From Adiantum capillus-veneris (taxonomy: Eukaryota > Streptophyta > Polypodiopsida > Polypodiales > Pteridaceae): DNA of 64,000 bases. The position numbers and the translations under genes were made by a program. The notes beneath the pieces are model-generated. The model was not told the origin of the DNA and ran no database searches. It was given only the letters and a program-made list of their open reading frames with translations. This document shows, one piece after another, positions 61,376 through 64,000 of this stretch; the stretch's first letter is position 1, and each line of letters starts with the position of its first letter. The stretch covers positions 129,493,018 to 129,557,017 of the forward strand of contig CM043968.1 of the NCBI GenBank assembly GCA_014529385.2, in the 5' to 3' direction.

Positions 61376-61518
61376 ATCCACAAAAAGGGATACAGGAATT
61401 AAAGAAAACCACAACTCCACTTCACGGAAAGGGTTATAGGAACAAAAAAATCTCTAACCCCACAATGCACACGCTTGCCATATAGCGCCAAGTTGATGAA
61501 CGTAGAAACTGATGAATT

Positions 61519-61571
<53 letters not shown>

Positions 61572-61609
61572 GCGCAAGCCATAGGCGAGTGCTCACACTT
61601 GCCTTTTGC

Positions 61610-61643
<34 letters not shown>

Positions 61644-61841
61644 AGAGCAGATATAGAGTGAGGGGGAAGTAGAAGGAGACCGGAGACTCACCTCAATTGA
61701 TGTCAATACGGACAATACTTGCTAGCAAATAAAAAAGTTACCTTTTAACTACGATTTATAGGCAAGATCTCCTCTATCAATCATCTCTTTCTCACTCCCT
61801 CTCAATCATGTCTTTCACGCTACCTCTCTGATGGTGGGTGC
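61376..61841. other. Unassigned; CT and GA tracts
   Basis: A CT tract (about 61523-61569) and a GA tract (about 61610-61642) face each other 40 bp apart and could fold together. No gene. Confidence 0.5.
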
Positions 61842-62059
61842 CAGTGTTCGGGAAAAATGTGTCTTAGCTTAATATTGTGCCATTTTCAATTTCAAAAATG
61901 GTGGTTGAGGGCAAAGGGGAAAGGAGAAATTCCGCCTCAAATAGAGAAAAATAGTGTAAAAATTTATTTAAAAAAAAACTAACTTCCTAAAATTTCCTAT
62001 GGACAAAATCAAGTAAAGGAATTTTGTATGTTTAGAGAAATGATTTTTCCCGAACACTG
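61842..62059. mobile_element. hAT-like MITE
   Basis: 218 bp. Perfect 17-bp inverted ends CAGTGTTCGGGAAAAAT, flanked by GTGGGTGC (61834-61841) and GTGGGCGC (62060-62067), an 8-bp TSD with one change. The AT-rich interior has no coding capacity. CAGTG ends and 8-bp duplications are typical of hAT elements. Confidence 0.85.
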
Positions 62060-62067
62060 GTGGGCGC

Positions 62068-63034
62068 TAGTGCCAAGCTCCACGGTCGAGAAGTTTATGC
62101 ATAAAAATTCCAAGAAGCCTGGCAAATCACTTCTCCGATGTGGTGAAAAGAGGAAGGAGTCAGGCGTGGCAAATACTGAGAGTGTTGGATGGATTTTGCA
62201 GAGCTGCCATGCGAGGATCTCCCTAGATTTTATATTTTTTTGAATTTCTTTAACAATCATTTGGTCGCCTACTGGCTCGACTTTGGATTTATTCATTAGT
62301 TTACGAGATTCCTCCATCTGAGGCTTACCTTCTAGCCTTCATAAGCCTCATAGCCTTCAGGTTCCTATTATCCTTTAAAAAGGAGTCTCAAGATTTGAAC
62401 TCAAACCATATCGATACTTCAACCTAATAGGAGGTCCCGTAACCAATCGGGCATTCATGCGCATCTGCTGCTAATTGCAAGGCATTTAATAACAACAAAC
62501 AGCTAGTGTGACCCCCGCCTCACTGTCGCCATCGCATAGTACCACCTGGCGCCCTCCTGACCGTCGCCTTCGCCTCGCTACCGCCTATCTCGCTTTGCCT
62601 TGCCTCTCCCGTTGGTCGTCATGTGCCTGCGAGCCTGTCATACTGCAACACCCATTCCGTTTCCTTCTTGTTTGCACCACAGGGGATCTCTTCTCCCTCC
62701 TCACCACACCCGCCTCTGGCTTTAATCGCCATGGCAGCATCACGCGTAGATTCGCCCTTCTTTTCTTTTTCGAAAAGGGTAGCACCTACTAGCTTCACTT
62801 TTATTATATTTGTTTCTATGAGAGATTCCTTATGATTCCTTTCAAGGTTATTGCCCTTGCCTCATAAAAAATATGGAGGAGACTTCGAACTCACGCGGCT
62901 GCACCCTCCCCTACAGTCAACACGTGCCTCATGAAACCATATTTTCTTTAAAAATAACATTATGCTCGCAACACAGCTTTCTACCTTGCCATGGACTCCA
63001 AGAGATGACGCGAAGCTCCTCAAGCACTTTCTGT

Positions 63035-63076
<42 letters not shown>

Positions 63077-63207
63077 CGCGCGACTCAAATCGTCTCCTCA
63101 CAGATTGCCCGAGGAGCATTCACCTTGATCGCCTCTTCTTTTCTTTTTCAAAGATCGTATCACCGGCTACCTCGCTTACTCGAGAGCTAGGACTCAGGAG
63201 CCTACGG
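62068..63207. other. Unassigned; repeat fragments and CT tract
   Basis: The word CGATGTGGTGAAAAGAGGAAG at 62136-62156 is the complement of 63656-63677. A CT tract lies at about 63041-63073. Frames here (for example 62508-62792) are Ser/Leu/Pro-rich and not recognised. Confidence 0.4.
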
Positions 63208-63850
63208 CATCGACAAAACTCTTTACTTTTGTCGTTGTCTCTACAGCTGGGAGCCCGAGGGCTATCCAAGCCTGCTTCCCCGCAGCAACAGAATACTCCC
63301 CTCTCCCCTCCCTTCCCGCGTGAGGCGCACAATTCCTGCTTTTCTCGGACAAGGTTTGTTTTTCTACTTGTTGTGCTTTCCCCTGCTCTCCACTTTTCCT
63401 TGTTGCGTTCTCTTGCACTGATGCAGATACGCAGCCCAAATGCCTAGCCAGAGGTCAGATCTAGCTCATGATAATGGCATGTAGTGAGGCAGGTTTTCTT
63501 GCAAAGTTTGATGGGGTGGCGCAGCTTGTTGCGGGTTTGCATGGCCATAGCCACAACAGTGCTGGTTGTAGGCAGAGAGGCCAATGGAATGACAGACTCG
63601 ACTGATGTAGGAGTGTTGAAGGAGCTCCTCAAGAATGTGGGTGACACTGCAAAGCTTCCTCTTTTCACCACATCGAAAAAATCCCTTTACTTCTGTCGCT
63701 GTTTCCACAGATGGGAGCCCGAGGGCCTAAAGCTATCCAAGCATGCTTCCCCACAACAACAGAATACTCCCCTCTTCGCTCCCTTCCCTCGCGAGGCTTA
63801 CAATTCCTCGGCGTTCTTTTGCACTGTTGCGAATACGCAGCCCAATTGCC
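63208..63850 (+). repeat. Direct duplication of a ~200-bp unit
   Basis: 63208-63447 and 63671-63850 share CATCGA-AAA, then GGGAGCCCGAGGGC, CAACAGAATACTCCCCTC, and ATACGCAGCCCAA. Between them lies unrelated-looking sequence. Probably two copies of one dispersed repeat. Confidence 0.75.
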
Positions 63851-63918
63851 CATCTCTCGCTGCTAGTGATTGGCAGCTCTGTCATGCACAGGCCAAAGCC
63901 GAGCGCTAGCGCTCACAA

Positions 63919-63961
<43 letters not shown>

Positions 63962-64000
63962 GCGCTAGCGCCAAGCACAGGGGCGCAGGCGCTGCCCATA
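63851..64000. other. CT tract flanked by GCGCTAGCGC palindromes
   Basis: GAGCGCTAGCGCTC (63901-63914) and GGCGCTAGCGCC (63961-63972) lie on either side of a CT tract (about 63922-63959). No gene. The sequence continues past the window. Confidence 0.7.

Overview
The window is a repeat-dense stretch of a land-plant nuclear genome. It holds several families of Ty1/copia LTR retrotransposons primed by initiator-Met tRNA (primer sites TGGTATCAGAGC), a Ty3/gypsy gag-protease element, non-LTR-like sequences, MITEs, and very many (CT/GA)n, (CA/TG)n and poly-C tracts. No intact ordinary host gene is recognisable. The species cannot be named from sequence; the repeat load and long CT/GA microsatellites would fit a large plant genome such as a fern, but that is a guess.

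The main layout is a nested stack that can be read from target-site duplications (TSDs). A decayed copia element, family C (+ strand), is split into 5.7-6.2 kb and 45.9-47.7 kb. Between the halves sits copia B2 (- strand, 6205-45891, TSD CTCAT/CTCAC). B2 was entered twice: by copia A (+, 8084-13636, TSD ACAGC, near complete) and by a 29.3-kb segment (14985-44267) with inverted terminal repeats of at least 100 bp and an 8-bp TSD (CCAAAACG/CCAAAATG). The 29-kb segment contains two copies of an ORF1-only non-LTR-like element (18.3-19.2 and 26.5-27.9 kb), an RT-less gypsy element (20.4-25.9 kb, -), a non-autonomous copia D (28450-32192, TSD CCCGA), a foldback element, and an unrecognised gene remnant (35.4-38.1 plus 43.2-43.4 kb) interrupted by copia A2 (-, 38109-43234).

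Right of the stack are a D-like relic (47.7-49.65 kb, -), other repeats (49.7-52.5 kb), a truncated copia B3 (52526-54708) ending at a small MITE, and full-length copia B1 (55425-61375, TSD ATCCA). B1 carries a 766-bp solo LTR of another family in its RT (59554-60319, TSD TTGCA). A hAT-like MITE (61842-62059, 8-bp TSD) and duplicated non-coding repeats follow.

Most retroelement reading frames carry stops, frameshifts or deletions, so they are relics. The intact-looking frames are the 252-residue ORF1-like protein at 26927-27685 and the gag and protease frames of element D. Two non-coding RNA-level structures recur across families: a hairpin just upstream of gag, and a base-pair-varying hairpin that places the polypurine tract and the LTR start in its loop.
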